NCBI RefSeq assembly: GCF_026343945.1
Contig: NZ_JAPKNJ010000001.1
Span: 2,480,001-2,544,000 of the forward strand
Source: Kaistia algarum
GTDB lineage: Bacteria; Pseudomonadota; Alphaproteobacteria; Rhizobiales; Kaistiaceae
Direction: 5' to 3'
Length of the DNA: 64,000 nucleotides
Every line of letters begins with the position of its first letter. Within the stretch, counting starts at the first letter, position 1. The notes under the pieces were generated by a model. The model was not told where the DNA came from. It worked only from the letters and a program-made list of their open reading frames with translations, and ran no database searches. Made by a program: the position numbers and the translations under genes. Of this stretch, positions 8,942 to 17,648 are shown one piece after another.

Positions 8942-9820
8942 ATGCCCCCCCGCGATCCAGGCCCTGCGAGCGAACCCGACGCCATGAAGCTCGCCGAAAT
9001 CCGGGCGACCATCGACCGGCTGGATGGCGAGATGCATGCCTGCCTGATGGAGCGCGGAACGGCGATTTCTTCGCTCATCCGCGTCAAGGGCACCAGTCGG
9101 CCGGGCGCCGCGTTCCGCCCGGGGCGCGAGGCCGACATGATGCGCCGGCTCGTTGCCCGCCACGAGGGCGCGCTGCCGCTCTGGACGGCCGAGCATATCT
9201 GGCGCGAGATCATCACGACGTTCACGCGCATGCAGGCCTCGTTCGACGTCGCCTATGATGGCGGCGTGCATCCGGACCAGACGCGCGACGTAGCGCGGTT
9301 TCTGTTCGGCTTCACCGTTGCGCTGCACCGGCAGGGCGACGCGCTCTCGACCATCAACCACATCAAGGAAAGCGGCACTGATCTCGGCGTCGTCTCGCTT
9401 CACCAGCCTGCCTCCGCCGGCGCCTGGTGGCGCGCGCTCGGACGTCCGTCCGCGCCGCGGATCATGGCGCTCTCGCCGTTCATCCGTGTCGGCGGCCGTC
9501 CGGCGGAGCATCCGGCGCTGGTGATCTCGCCCGAGCTTGCTGATCCGACGCCGCCCGATCTCATCCTGTTTGCGGCGGCAGCCGTCGGGTCCGATCCGGA
9601 TGCGGCGGTTCGCGCGGCGGGCGGCACGGTGTTGGCGAGTTCCGGGCGCGAGCGGCTGGTCGCCTTCCCGGCGGGTGCGCCGGTGGCGGCGATCGCCTCG
9701 CGCGCCGGCCTTGAGGATCTAGCGCGGGTCGGCGCTCTGTTTCGCGGCATCAGCCTTGGCGACGAGGCGGCCGATCCGGTTCTCTATCAGCGCCTCGACG
9801 AGGCGGGAGTTCTTCCATGA
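8942..9820 (+). CDS. Chorismate mutase (AroQ-type) with a long C-terminal domain
   Basis: 292 residues. Residues about 15-105 are an all-helical AroQ mutase: [23 protein letters not shown], the [12 protein letters not shown] segment and the ARHEGALPL helix. The remaining ~185 residues, including the block [20 protein letters not shown], form a second domain I cannot name; it recurs with rhizobial mutases in this operon position. It converts chorismate to prephenate for Tyr/Phe synthesis. The start may be ATG 8942 or ATG 8984, neither with a strong ribosome site. Its stop overlaps hisC as ATGA. Confidence 0.85.
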   Translation: MPPRDPGPASEPDAMKLAEIRATIDRLDGEMHACLMERGTAISSLIRVKGTSRPGAAFRPGREADMMRRLVARHEGALPLWTAEHIWREIITTFTRMQASFDVAYDGGVHPDQTRDVARFLFGFTVALHRQGDALSTINHIKESGTDLGVVSLHQPASAGAWWRALGRPSAPRIMALSPFIRVGGRPAEHPALVISPELADPTPPDLILFAAAAVGSDPDAAVRAAGGTVLASSGRERLVAFPAGAPVAAIASRAGLEDLARVGALFRGISLGDEAADPVLYQRLDEAGVLP

Positions 9821-10959
9821 CCAAGAATTCGACGGGCCTACCCCCTGCGGCGCGGCCGACCGATCGGCCGAGCCCACGCGCCGGCATCCTTGAGATCGCG
9901 CCCTATGTGCCTGGCAAGTCGAAGGCGACGGGCGGCACCAAGGTGTTCAAGCTCTCCTCGAACGAGACCCCGCTCGGGCCGAGCCCAGCCGCGATCGCCG
10001 CGTTTCAGGACGCAGCGTCGTCGCTCGAAATCTATCCCGACGGTGCGGCGACGGCGCTGCGCGAGGCGATCGGCGAGGCCTATGGCATCAACCCGGCCCG
10101 GATCATCGCCGGCGCCGGCTCCGACGACGTGCTCTATATGATCGGCCATACCTATCTGGGCCCCGGCGACGAGGCGATCCACTCGCTACACGGCTTCAAC
10201 GTCTATCCGATCATCATCCAGGCCGCGGGGGCGACGCCGGTCGCGGCGCCCGAGAAGGGTTTCACTACCTATGTCGACGCGATCCTCGATCGTGTCAGCG
10301 AGAAGACGCGCGTCGTCTTCGTCGCCAATCCCAACAACCCGACCGGCACCTATCTGCCCTTCAGCGAGATCCGCCGCCTGCACGCTGCGTTGCCGCCGCA
10401 TGTCCTGCTCGTGCTCGACGCGGCCTATGCCGACTATGTCCGCCGCAATGATTATGAGAGCGGCATTGAGCTGGCCGGCGCGGCGCCCAACGTCATCATG
10501 ACGCGCACCTTCTCGAAGATCTTCGGGCTTGCGGGCCTGCGCCTCGGCTGGGGCTATGGTCCGGCGGAGGTGATCGATGCTCTGAACCGCGTGCGCAGTC
10601 CGTTCAACGTGTCGATCCCCGCCGCCGCCGCCGGTGTGGCCGCCGTCAAGGACAAGGCGCATATCGAGGCGGCGGTTGCGCATAATGAGGAATGGCTGCC
10701 GCGCGTGACGCAGGCGATCGAAGGGCTTGGCCTCGAAGTGACGCCGAGCGTCGGCAATTTCGTGCTGATCCATTTTCCGGCGACGCCGGGTCGGACAGCC
10801 GCCGAGGCCGACGCGTTCCTGATGGGGCGGGGCATCATCCTGCGCCGCGTCACCTCCTATCATCTGCCGGACGCGCTCCGGATGACGATCGGCTCGGCAG
10901 AAGCCAATGAGGCGGTGATCGCCGGGCTGAAGGCCTTCCTGCACGGGGCGGCCTCCTGA
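9817..10959 (+). CDS. hisC: Histidinol-phosphate / aromatic aminotransferase
   Basis: 380 residues, fold-type I PLP enzyme. The Schiff-base lysine is K234 in [24 protein letters not shown] (171-178) and DAAYADY (201-207) contact PLP, and [11 protein letters not shown] is the HisC N-terminal signature. Its place between chorismate mutase and the prephenate dehydrogenase gene suggests a role in aromatic amination as well as, or instead of, histidine synthesis; a second hisC elsewhere cannot be excluded. Coupled to both neighbours (ATGA before it, TGATG after it). Confidence 0.93.
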   Translation: MTKNSTGLPPAARPTDRPSPRAGILEIAPYVPGKSKATGGTKVFKLSSNETPLGPSPAAIAAFQDAASSLEIYPDGAATALREAIGEAYGINPARIIAGAGSDDVLYMIGHTYLGPGDEAIHSLHGFNVYPIIIQAAGATPVAAPEKGFTTYVDAILDRVSEKTRVVFVANPNNPTGTYLPFSEIRRLHAALPPHVLLVLDAAYADYVRRNDYESGIELAGAAPNVIMTRTFSKIFGLAGLRLGWGYGPAEVIDALNRVRSPFNVSIPAAAAGVAAVKDKAHIEAAVAHNEEWLPRVTQAIEGLGLEVTPSVGNFVLIHFPATPGRTAAEADAFLMGRGIILRRVTSYHLPDALRMTIGSAEANEAVIAGLKAFLHGAAS

Positions 10960-11891
10960 TGGCGGATCCACTCTTTCAACGGCTGGCACTGATCGGCATC
11001 GGTCATATCGGCGCTTCGATCGCGCTTGCCGCGCGCCGGGCTGGAGTTGTCGGCGAGATCATGGTCTCGACGCGCAGTCCGGCAACGCTGCGGCGGGCCG
11101 AGGAGCTCGGCCTGGGCGACCGCTATTTCGCCGAAGCGGCCGATGCCGTTCGCGATGCCGATCTCGTCATCGTCTGCGTTCCCGTGGGCGCATCGGGCGA
11201 TGTCGCCAAGCTCATCGGACCGCATTTGAAGGCCGGCGCGATCGTCTCGGATGTCGGCTCGGTCAAGGTATCGGTGATGAAGGCGATGGCGCCGCATCTG
11301 CCATCGGCGGTCCGTTTCATTCCCGGCCACCCCTTGGCTGGCACCGAGCATTCCGGCCCCGATGCTGGGCTGGTGGATCTGTTCCAAAATCGCTGGTGCG
11401 TGCTGACGCCGGCCGAGTCGGTGGATCGCGCCGCCGTCGACAAGCTCATGGCTTTCTGGCGGGCGCTCGGCGCCAATGTCGAGACCATGTCGGCGGAGCA
11501 TCACGATCTGGTGCTCGCCATCACCAGCCACCTGCCGCATCTTATCGCCTACAACATCGTCGGTACCGCGTCGGACCTTGAATCCGGCATTCGCTCCGAG
11601 GTGTTGAAGTTCTCGGCCTCGGGCTTTCGCGACTTCACCCGCATCGCCGCATCCGACCCGACCATGTGGCGCGACATCTTCCTTGCCAACAAGGATGCCG
11701 TTCTGGAGATGCTCGGCCGGTTCAACGAGGATCTGGCGCAACTGACGCGAGCCATCCGCACCGGCGACGGCGATACTCTGTTCGAACTGTTCACTCGCAC
11801 CCGCGCCATCCGCCGCTCGATCGTCGCGATCGGCCAGGATACGGCGGCACCGGATTTTGGGCGTCGGGCGACGGAAGATCCGAAGGCCTGA
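10959..11891 (+). CDS. tyrC: Prephenate/arogenate dehydrogenase family protein
   Basis: 310 residues. Rossmann loop LIGIGHIGAS at 11-20, then the TyrA/TyrC motif GHPLAGTEHSGP at 123-134 and the helical dimer domain (ITSHLPHLIAYNIVG, FSASGFRDFTRIAASDPTMWRDIF). Oxidative decarboxylation of prephenate or arogenate leads to tyrosine. Start overlaps the hisC stop by one base (TGATG). This is the last housekeeping gene before the accessory region. Confidence 0.95.
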   Translation: MADPLFQRLALIGIGHIGASIALAARRAGVVGEIMVSTRSPATLRRAEELGLGDRYFAEAADAVRDADLVIVCVPVGASGDVAKLIGPHLKAGAIVSDVGSVKVSVMKAMAPHLPSAVRFIPGHPLAGTEHSGPDAGLVDLFQNRWCVLTPAESVDRAAVDKLMAFWRALGANVETMSAEHHDLVLAITSHLPHLIAYNIVGTASDLESGIRSEVLKFSASGFRDFTRIAASDPTMWRDIFLANKDAVLEMLGRFNEDLAQLTRAIRTGDGDTLFELFTRTRAIRRSIVAIGQDTAAPDFGRRATEDPKA

Positions 11892-11906
11892 TCGGCCAGC
11901 TTAGGC

Positions 11907-12539
11907 TCACCAACCCGCGGCGCGGATCGCGTCCGCCACGCGGGCGGCGATCTTGCGATGGCCGTCCCGGTTCAGGTGAATCGCATCAAGCCGGTCACTC
12001 CTGCCGATATCACTATTCGGATTGAGGAAGTGCCGGCCGAACCGAAACTCGAGCACGGCATTGAGTTCCGCGAGGTCCTGGCGCGCCGGCTCCCCCGGCT
12101 GCTCGCTGGGATAATCGCCGGCGGGCACGGCGAGCACCAGATAGCGCTGCGTTTCGGCTGCCTCCAGCACAGCCTCGATATCCCAGGCCACCGACCAACC
12201 ATCCGAATAATTATTGCGTCCCGCCCAGATGACGATCGGATGGCCGAAGAATTCCGGCATGCGCAGGAAGCGCTGCCGGATATCTCTCGACGTCTCGCCG
12301 CCGACGCCGAGATTGACGAAGCGTCGATGGCCCAGCCGTTCGGACACGAGCGCCGGGTAGGCGGCCGGGAAGGGCAGGCCGGCGCCGGAGGTCAGGCTGT
12401 CACCAAGAAAGACGATCGGTTCGCCCATCGACCCGCCGGAGCGGATACGCCCGAACGCCCATAGCGCCGGACCATAGGCCGGCGTCGCCGGCAGCTTTTT
12501 CATGGCGAGCAGCGGGAGTTTCGAAAGCGCTTGTCGCAT
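11907..12539 (-). CDS. GDSL/SGNH-type esterase or lipase
   Basis: 210 residues. Block I FLGDSLTSGAG carries nucleophile S48; block II NLGVGGETSRD gives the oxyanion glycine; block III is WAGRNNYSD (N109/N110); block V DAIHLNRDGH supplies D185 and H188. The four SGNH residues are therefore intact. There is no convincing signal peptide. ATG 12539 is chosen because GGAGA lies eight to nine bases upstream. Being divergent from the Wzy-like gene, it may deacylate a polysaccharide, but that is only context. Confidence 0.85.
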   Translation of the reverse strand: MRQALSKLPLLAMKKLPATPAYGPALWAFGRIRSGGSMGEPIVFLGDSLTSGAGLPFPAAYPALVSERLGHRRFVNLGVGGETSRDIRQRFLRMPEFFGHPIVIWAGRNNYSDGWSVAWDIEAVLEAAETQRYLVLAVPAGDYPSEQPGEPARQDLAELNAVLEFRFGRHFLNPNSDIGRSDRLDAIHLNRDGHRKIAARVADAIRAAGW

Positions 12540-12680
12540 GAGTTGTTCTCCGTGGAGATACAACTATTGAGTTATGCGCTGACAATGTGCAAGTCTGGAT
12601 TGCGGTCGGATTCGTCTTCCCGCCTGTGCCCGCGCGACGAGGTCGCGCGGGATCGATCCAGCTCTTCTCGGGCATCTGGA

Positions 12681-14267
12681 ATGAACTTCGCGATCTGGCT
12701 GTCGATCGGGCTGCTATGGGTGGGCACGGCCGCGGTCGCTCGCCCTACCGGGCGCGGACGGTCGGCCTGGGCGTCCGCCTACTGCTGGTTCGCCCTGTTC
12801 TGGCTGGTGCAGTTCACGCTGCTGCAATTCGGATTGCTCGACTATTTCGTCGAGATGCAGGGTGAGACGGCGATCTTCATCGTCTCGTGCCATGCCGCCT
12901 TTGCCGTCGGCGCCATGATGGTGATGATCCTCACGCCCGTTCCGGCGCCTGTTGTCGCGGTGAAGCGCTCGGGCGCGCCGAATGACCAGCGGAAGCTGAC
13001 GGGCATCATGCTCTGGGTCGGCCTTGCCTGTCAGATGCTGCTAGCCCTGGACCGGCTCGCCATCAACGGCATGTCGTTTTCCGACGCCCTCGACGTCTCG
13101 AACATCAGCGAGGTACGGGCCGCCAATTTCGCCGCCGCCACCTCGAATCTCGGGCCGCTCTATCTCGTCGCGGCGATCGGGGCGTCCTGCAGCTATGTCG
13201 GGCTCGCGATGTTCTTCTACAATCGGGGGCTTGCGTCGCGCTGGACCGTGGGCCTCAAGGCATGGGCCTTGCCCATCATGGCGTTCGGCATGATTGGCGT
13301 GTACCAGCTTCTTCTGCTCGGCGGGCGGGGCGGACTGCTTTTCGTCCTGATCATCGCTGCAGTGGCCTTCTTTCTTGGCCGGAGCCTGGTGCCGGCGGCA
13401 CGCATATCTTCGGCCCGTAGGGCGGCGGAGCGGCGGCTCACCATCATCGCGATCCTCGTTCTCGCCCTACCGCTTTCGATTGCGTCCGCCTGGTTCCAGG
13501 TCCAGCGCGACGGCGCGGGGAGCGATCCCTTTAGCCTGCTCTATATCGTGCATGCCGCGAAGCCGTCGGATCTGGTCCTTGACGCTGCCGTCAATGACCG
13601 CTTCCTGGCCTTCTATCTTCTGCAGTTCAGCTATCTCACCAGTTCGTCGCAGTTGCTGAACTTCTATGTTCCGCTCGGCTCCTATTTTCCGGGTCCCTAT
13701 TATGGATCCTACAATTTCGCCCAGCCGTTCCTGGTCCTTGGCAAGATATTCGGCGGCTCGCAGTCGTTTGCCGATATCCGGTATGAGCTGTTCGCGCCGC
13801 TGATTTCGCAGGGGCATCATGGGAATGTCTGGACCACGCTCCTACGGGATCTCTATGCGGATTTCGGCTACGCCGGGACGATCCTCTTCCTGTTTCTCTT
13901 CGGTGCCCTAGTGCAGGCGGCTTCCGATTCGATGCGGAGACGGCCGACGGCGGCCAAGGCGTCCTTCGTGACCATGCTGCGGCTGATCTGCATCTGGTCG
14001 GCGTTCCACAGCCTGTTCTTCATCGAGGCCATCTTCTGGGCGACCGTCCTCTCCGGCGGGCTCGCGCTGGCAAGCCGTGCCGGAGCGCCGACACGGCGCC
14101 TCGTCCATGGCCGATATCCGAGCCCCGAAATCGGGCTGTCCATGCCATGGGGCGACCCGGCAGGCATCGAGCCGTCGCAATGGTCCGGCGCGGTGGTGGC
14201 CGTGCCGCGCTCCCAAGGTCCCGATCTCGGCGCGATCGAGCCGCGCCTCGTTTCTCAGGATAGCTGA
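12681..14267 (+). CDS. Oligosaccharide repeat-unit polymerase (Wzy-like) membrane protein
   Basis: 528 residues with about ten to twelve hydrophobic segments. Large extracytoplasmic loops contain the family-like features GGRGG (after GVYQLLLL) and NVWTTLLRDLYADFGYAG, the latter resembling the signature region of oligosaccharide repeat-unit polymerases. A C-terminal cytoplasmic tail of about 60 residues is Pro/Gly-rich. Such proteins join lipid-linked repeat units of O-antigen or exopolysaccharide at the periplasmic face. No glycosyltransferase, flippase or chain-length regulator lies nearby, so it is an orphan. The start at 12681 has only a weak ribosome site. Confidence 0.68.
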   Translation: MNFAIWLSIGLLWVGTAAVARPTGRGRSAWASAYCWFALFWLVQFTLLQFGLLDYFVEMQGETAIFIVSCHAAFAVGAMMVMILTPVPAPVVAVKRSGAPNDQRKLTGIMLWVGLACQMLLALDRLAINGMSFSDALDVSNISEVRAANFAAATSNLGPLYLVAAIGASCSYVGLAMFFYNRGLASRWTVGLKAWALPIMAFGMIGVYQLLLLGGRGGLLFVLIIAAVAFFLGRSLVPAARISSARRAAERRLTIIAILVLALPLSIASAWFQVQRDGAGSDPFSLLYIVHAAKPSDLVLDAAVNDRFLAFYLLQFSYLTSSSQLLNFYVPLGSYFPGPYYGSYNFAQPFLVLGKIFGGSQSFADIRYELFAPLISQGHHGNVWTTLLRDLYADFGYAGTILFLFLFGALVQAASDSMRRRPTAAKASFVTMLRLICIWSAFHSLFFIEAIFWATVLSGGLALASRAGAPTRRLVHGRYPSPEIGLSMPWGDPAGIEPSQWSGAVVAVPRSQGPDLGAIEPRLVSQDS

Positions 14268-14273
14268 CGTATC

Positions 14274-15710
14274 CTACCGCATCCGCGTCAGCACGTTCCT
14301 CCGAAACGCCGCCGCGCGCCTCGCGGCGTAATAGGCGCTGCCGAGATCGGAGGGGTGGGTCTTGTCGGAGCCGCTAGTGTTGGTGAAGGCACCGGAATTT
14401 GCCGATGTCGTCTGCGTGCCGTAATTCCACGCCCCCGTCACCCAGGCGCCGACCGGATCGTTGCGCACGGGCACGAACCAGCAGCTCGCATCGCCGAAAG
14501 CGGTGACCGCGTCGGCGACGGCCTGCTCGACATAGGCGATCTTCTGCGTCGAGACGGCGGCGCTGTCGTCGATCGAGACGAGTCCGAAGACGACGATCGG
14601 GCCCGCGAATCCCAAATTACGCAGCGAACGGAACGATGCCAGCGCGGCGGCAGTGATGTCGCCGGCCGTCGCGGCATTGCCGAGCACCGTGCCGCGATCA
14701 TTCGACGAGCCGGCGAAGAACGCGATGTCCGGCTTCAGCGCGGCGACCTGGGCAAGGCGTTCGCCATAGGAATAGGAAAGTCCGTCCGTGTCCTTGGCGA
14801 GATAGCCGGTGCCGCCCTTGGAGAGCGACCAGGCGTCCCGGATGCCGAGGAGGTCGGCGATCTGGCGATGCAGCGTCCGGCCGGCGAGCCAGGGACCATA
14901 GCTTGATCCCGCGCCGATCGAATCCTCGATAAAGACAGCGCGGACGATGTCGTCGGCTGGCGGGGCGTAGACCTGGCCGGTGGCGGAGAGGCGCACGCCG
15001 CCGAAATACCACCCGCGTCGGTCGCCCCGGATCTCGATCCTGTGCGTCCGCCGGCCGCCCGGTATGGTCACCTTGATCCATTGGTCGGTAGCGGCGGAGA
15101 CGATCGCATCCGCCGACAGGAAGCGGCCGTCCACCAGAATCGCGATTCCGTTGGTGGCGGCGATCTGCTCGATCTCGAACTGGCCCTCGTCGATCATGAA
15201 TTCGACGCTGGTGGAGAGGCCCTGCACCGTCGTTCCCGCCTTCGACTGAAACACATCGAATTGCCAGCGCGACGTCAGATAGGCCGAGGGGCTGGCGCCG
15301 AGGACGCGAAAGCGGTCGGGATGGGCGTTCGGCCGGTAGAGATTGGGGAGTGTCGGGCTCGCCGCGATCGAAAGGGTCGGCGCGGCCGCGTCGTCGGTCG
15401 CCATCTGCGCCGGTCCGCAATAGGACCAGAGCGTGCCGGTCGAGCCGGATCCGTCAAAGACCGGATCGGCGGTCGCGTGGGTCGGCCCCGCAGCGCCGAC
15501 ACTGGTCGAGGTATTGGCGGCGACATACCAGTTGCCGCCGGAGGCGACGACATTGCCGGGCTTGTAAGCCGTGCCCTGGACATAGGCCCCGGGCGCTTTC
15601 CACGGCAGGTTCGCCGTCGGATTGCCGCGATCGGCCCCTTGCGCAAGGCGGCGAAGCTTCGTGCCGAGCGTTTCGGCAAGGCGGGTCGGCGGGGTCAGGA
15701 TGGCGTCCAT
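14274..15710 (-). CDS. SGNH hydrolase with carbohydrate-binding-like N-terminus, phage tail-fibre-like
   Basis: 478 residues. Residues 38-100 form a Trp/Tyr/Gly-rich module (APGAYVQGTAYKPGNVV, GGNWYVAANTSTS, GTLWSYCG) like the small carbohydrate-binding repeats of phage tail fibres and chitin-binding modules. A beta-rich middle (100-245) follows, then an SGNH domain with S264 (FIEDSIGAGSS), G300, N337 (GSSND) and D449/H452 (SDKTHPSDLG). No signal peptide. ATG 15710 has GGGG six bases upstream. Third and last gene of a coupled cassette; a secreted or particle-borne sugar O-acyl esterase is a fair guess. Confidence 0.7.
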   Translation of the reverse strand: MDAILTPPTRLAETLGTKLRRLAQGADRGNPTANLPWKAPGAYVQGTAYKPGNVVASGGNWYVAANTSTSVGAAGPTHATADPVFDGSGSTGTLWSYCGPAQMATDDAAAPTLSIAASPTLPNLYRPNAHPDRFRVLGASPSAYLTSRWQFDVFQSKAGTTVQGLSTSVEFMIDEGQFEIEQIAATNGIAILVDGRFLSADAIVSAATDQWIKVTIPGGRRTHRIEIRGDRRGWYFGGVRLSATGQVYAPPADDIVRAVFIEDSIGAGSSYGPWLAGRTLHRQIADLLGIRDAWSLSKGGTGYLAKDTDGLSYSYGERLAQVAALKPDIAFFAGSSNDRGTVLGNAATAGDITAAALASFRSLRNLGFAGPIVVFGLVSIDDSAAVSTQKIAYVEQAVADAVTAFGDASCWFVPVRNDPVGAWVTGAWNYGTQTTSANSGAFTNTSGSDKTHPSDLGSAYYAARRAAAFRRNVLTRMR

Positions 15711-15712
15711 GA

Positions 15713-16264
15713 TCAACCCCGGAATTCGATTGAGAGGACCGTGTTTGACGGCGCGATCAGCCGCAACGTCGCGAAATCCCCGAGGCGGAGCGGATATTGC
15801 GCCCCTTCGAACAAGACCGTGCCGATGCCGGTGGCGTCGGTCGCCAGAGTCGGCACCGTACCGCCATGGGCATAGCGGATGCCATCAGCGCGGGGCTGGA
15901 GATAGACGAGCTTCGTGCCGGCGGGAATGGCCGCGATTGCGCCGCCGGCAGCTGTCAGTAGCGCCGCCAAAGTCTGTGCGGTGCTGGTCACGATGACCGA
16001 CTGATGGCCATGCGGCACGAAGGCGGCGTCAGGCGCCGGCAGTGCCGCCAGCGAGGCAACGACCCGGTCGGCGGCGGCCTCAACTGCTCCCGACAGTGCC
16101 TCGAACAGGGCGGCGAGGTCGATCGGCAGGCCATCCTCCGGCCCTGCGATCGCCTGCACCGGCAGGAAGGGGCCGGCGCCGGTGCCCGAGGCGTCGAGCA
16201 CGCGCTGGAGGAAGGGATTGCCGACGCCGTCGCGGATCGGCCGGGTGGAGAGCGCTGTACTCAT
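15713..16264 (-). CDS. Hypothetical protein, tail-fibre-like cassette gene 2
   Basis: 183 residues. The first half is Ala/Leu-rich helical (AALFEALSGAVEAAADRVVASLAALPAP), which could trimerise as a coiled coil. The second half is a small beta domain with GTKLVYLQPRADGIRYAHGG and IGTVLFEGAQYPLRLGDFATLRL. Similar beta C-termini occur in virion and baseplate accessory proteins, but I do not recognise a named family. The ATG overlaps the upstream gene's stop as ATGA, and the next gene starts two bases after its stop. Confidence 0.6.
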   Translation of the reverse strand: MSTALSTRPIRDGVGNPFLQRVLDASGTGAGPFLPVQAIAGPEDGLPIDLAALFEALSGAVEAAADRVVASLAALPAPDAAFVPHGHQSVIVTSTAQTLAALLTAAGGAIAAIPAGTKLVYLQPRADGIRYAHGGTVPTLATDATGIGTVLFEGAQYPLRLGDFATLRLIAPSNTVLSIEFRG

Positions 16265-16674
16265 GCAAGCCATCCAAGCAGGAAGAGGGGAATGTTGTCG
16301 GGATCGGCCGCGTCGAGCATCGTCGCGCCGGCCGGCGAGCCGGCATCGGAATTGCCGCCGCCAAGGCCCGTGATCGAGCCGAAGACCAGGGTTGTCTCGA
16401 TGTCGCCGACGCGCTGTTCGATCTCGTAGGTCGCGACGCGGCCGGCGGGAACGAGGCGGGATTCGGCGAGGGTCGGCGTCCAGCGAAGCTCCTTCGCCTC
16501 GGTATCGAGTCCGAGCGAGCCCGAGGGTGTTTCGCGCGAGAAGAGGATCTGCCCGCCCGCGGCGACGGTGAGGGAATAGCTGGCGCCGGAGGGTATGGTG
16601 TCCGGCAGCGTCCAGATGAGGTCGGGCGCATTATTGCCGCGCCACAGCGAGATATCGGTTCGGATCGGCATCAT
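16261..16674 (-). CDS. Hypothetical Ig-like protein, tail-fibre-like cassette gene 1
   Basis: 137 residues, predominantly beta. The opening MPIRTDISLWRGNNAPDLIW and the body (ASYSLTVAAGGQILFSRETP, YEIEQRVGDIETTLVFGSITG) resemble the small Ig/BppU-like proteins found before tail-fibre genes in prophages, which often begin with 'DISLYRGD'. It ends in a hydrophobic LFLLGWLA. The start may be ATG 16674 or the adjacent ATG 16671. First gene of the three-gene minus-strand cassette. Confidence 0.6.
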   Translation of the reverse strand: MMPIRTDISLWRGNNAPDLIWTLPDTIPSGASYSLTVAAGGQILFSRETPSGSLGLDTEAKELRWTPTLAESRLVPAGRVATYEIEQRVGDIETTLVFGSITGLGGGNSDAGSPAGATMLDAADPDNIPLFLLGWLA

Positions 16675-16815
16675 GATCTCTGGGGGAGGGGCGTCCATCT
16701 GAGGATGACGCGTACAACTCTGATATACAACCAAAGATTGCATAAGTCACGTAGATTCGATCGGGAAGGGCTTCGGCCTGGCTGCTGCATTATCGCTTGC
16801 GGTCGCCTAGCGTCG

Positions 16816-16844
16816 TTGACTCGCGGAACATGATAACGCTACCA
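16816..16844 (+). promoter_or_regulatory. Candidate promoter of the SDR-transketolase-dehydratase operon
   Basis: TTGACT (16816-16821) is followed after 17 bases by CTACCA. The -35 is good and the -10 weak. The LacI-type operator covers the -10, as expected for repression. Confidence 0.45.
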
Positions 16845-16845
16845 T
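16830..16845. promoter_or_regulatory. LacI-family operator, site 1
   Basis: ATGATAACGCTACCAT is an imperfect palindrome centred on CG, typical of LacI-family operators. It matches site 2 at 35617 in 14 of 16 positions and the E. coli gluconate repressor operator ATGTTACCGGTAACAT (from memory) in 12 of 16. It lies 24 bases before the GTG start of the first SDR gene. The regulator at 23084 is the likely binder. Confidence 0.65.
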
Positions 16846-16868
16846 GCGGCAAAACGGGAGGAAGAAGC

Positions 16869-17645
16869 GTGTCGGAGGACCAGAAGAGGGCGGTCATTAC
16901 GGGGGCCGGTGCCGGGCTTGGACGGGAACTGGCCATGGGCTTCGCGGCGCGGGGCGTCGCCGTGGCGCTGGTCGACCGCGACGCGGCCGGAATCGAGGCG
17001 ACGCGATTGGGGCTGCCGGCCAGTGCCCGCAGCCTTTCCATCGCGCAGGACCTCACCGCGGATGGCGCGGCCGAGGCCGTGATCGGCCGGATCGAGGCCG
17101 AATGGGGCGGGCTCGACGTCCTCGTCAACAATGCCGGCTTCGGCGCGATCGAGCCGTTTTTCGAGATGAGCGCGGCGCTCTGGCAGAAGACGCTGGCGAT
17201 CAACGTGACGGCGCTGGCGATGATGACCAAGGTCGCCGCTCTGGTGTTGAAACGGCAGGGCGGCGGCCGGATCGTCAACATCACCTCGCCCGGTTCGCGC
17301 ATGGCGCTGCCGAACTACGCGGCCTATGCGGCGTCGAAGGCCGGCGTCGATTCGATCACGCGGTCGAGCGCTATCGCGCTGGCGCCGTTCGGTATCACGG
17401 TCAATTCCGTCGCGCCCGGCATGATGGATACGGAAATGCAGCGCTCCACCGAGCGTGATCTGGCGCGCGCCGAGGGTCGCGAGGATTTCGACGCCTTCAT
17501 TGCCGAGCGCACGCGCCGCGCGCCGCTCGGCCGGCGTGCCCGGATCGACGAGGTCGCCGCCACCGTCCTGTGGCTGGCGCTCGATGCCCCCGACTACATC
17601 ACGGCCGAACGGCTCAATGCCTCCGGCGGCATGGACAGGGACTGA
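16869..17645 (+). CDS. Short-chain dehydrogenase/reductase (SDR), probably a sugar or polyol dehydrogenase
   Basis: 258 residues, classical SDR with all functional parts: TGAGAGLG (11-18) for NAD(P), NNAG (87-90), and catalytic S140, Y153, K157 (YAAYAASKAG). The C-terminus ITAERLNASGGMDRD is the usual substrate-loop tail. Start is a GTG with GGGAGGA upstream. First gene of an operon with a split transketolase and a dehydratase-like enzyme, under a LacI-type operator; it probably oxidises or reduces a sugar-derived carbonyl. Exact substrate unknown. Confidence 0.88.
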   Translation: MSEDQKRAVITGAGAGLGRELAMGFAARGVAVALVDRDAAGIEATRLGLPASARSLSIAQDLTADGAAEAVIGRIEAEWGGLDVLVNNAGFGAIEPFFEMSAALWQKTLAINVTALAMMTKVAALVLKRQGGGRIVNITSPGSRMALPNYAAYAASKAGVDSITRSSAIALAPFGITVNSVAPGMMDTEMQRSTERDLARAEGREDFDAFIAERTRRAPLGRRARIDEVAATVLWLALDAPDYITAERLNASGGMDRD

Positions 17646-17648
17646 AGC

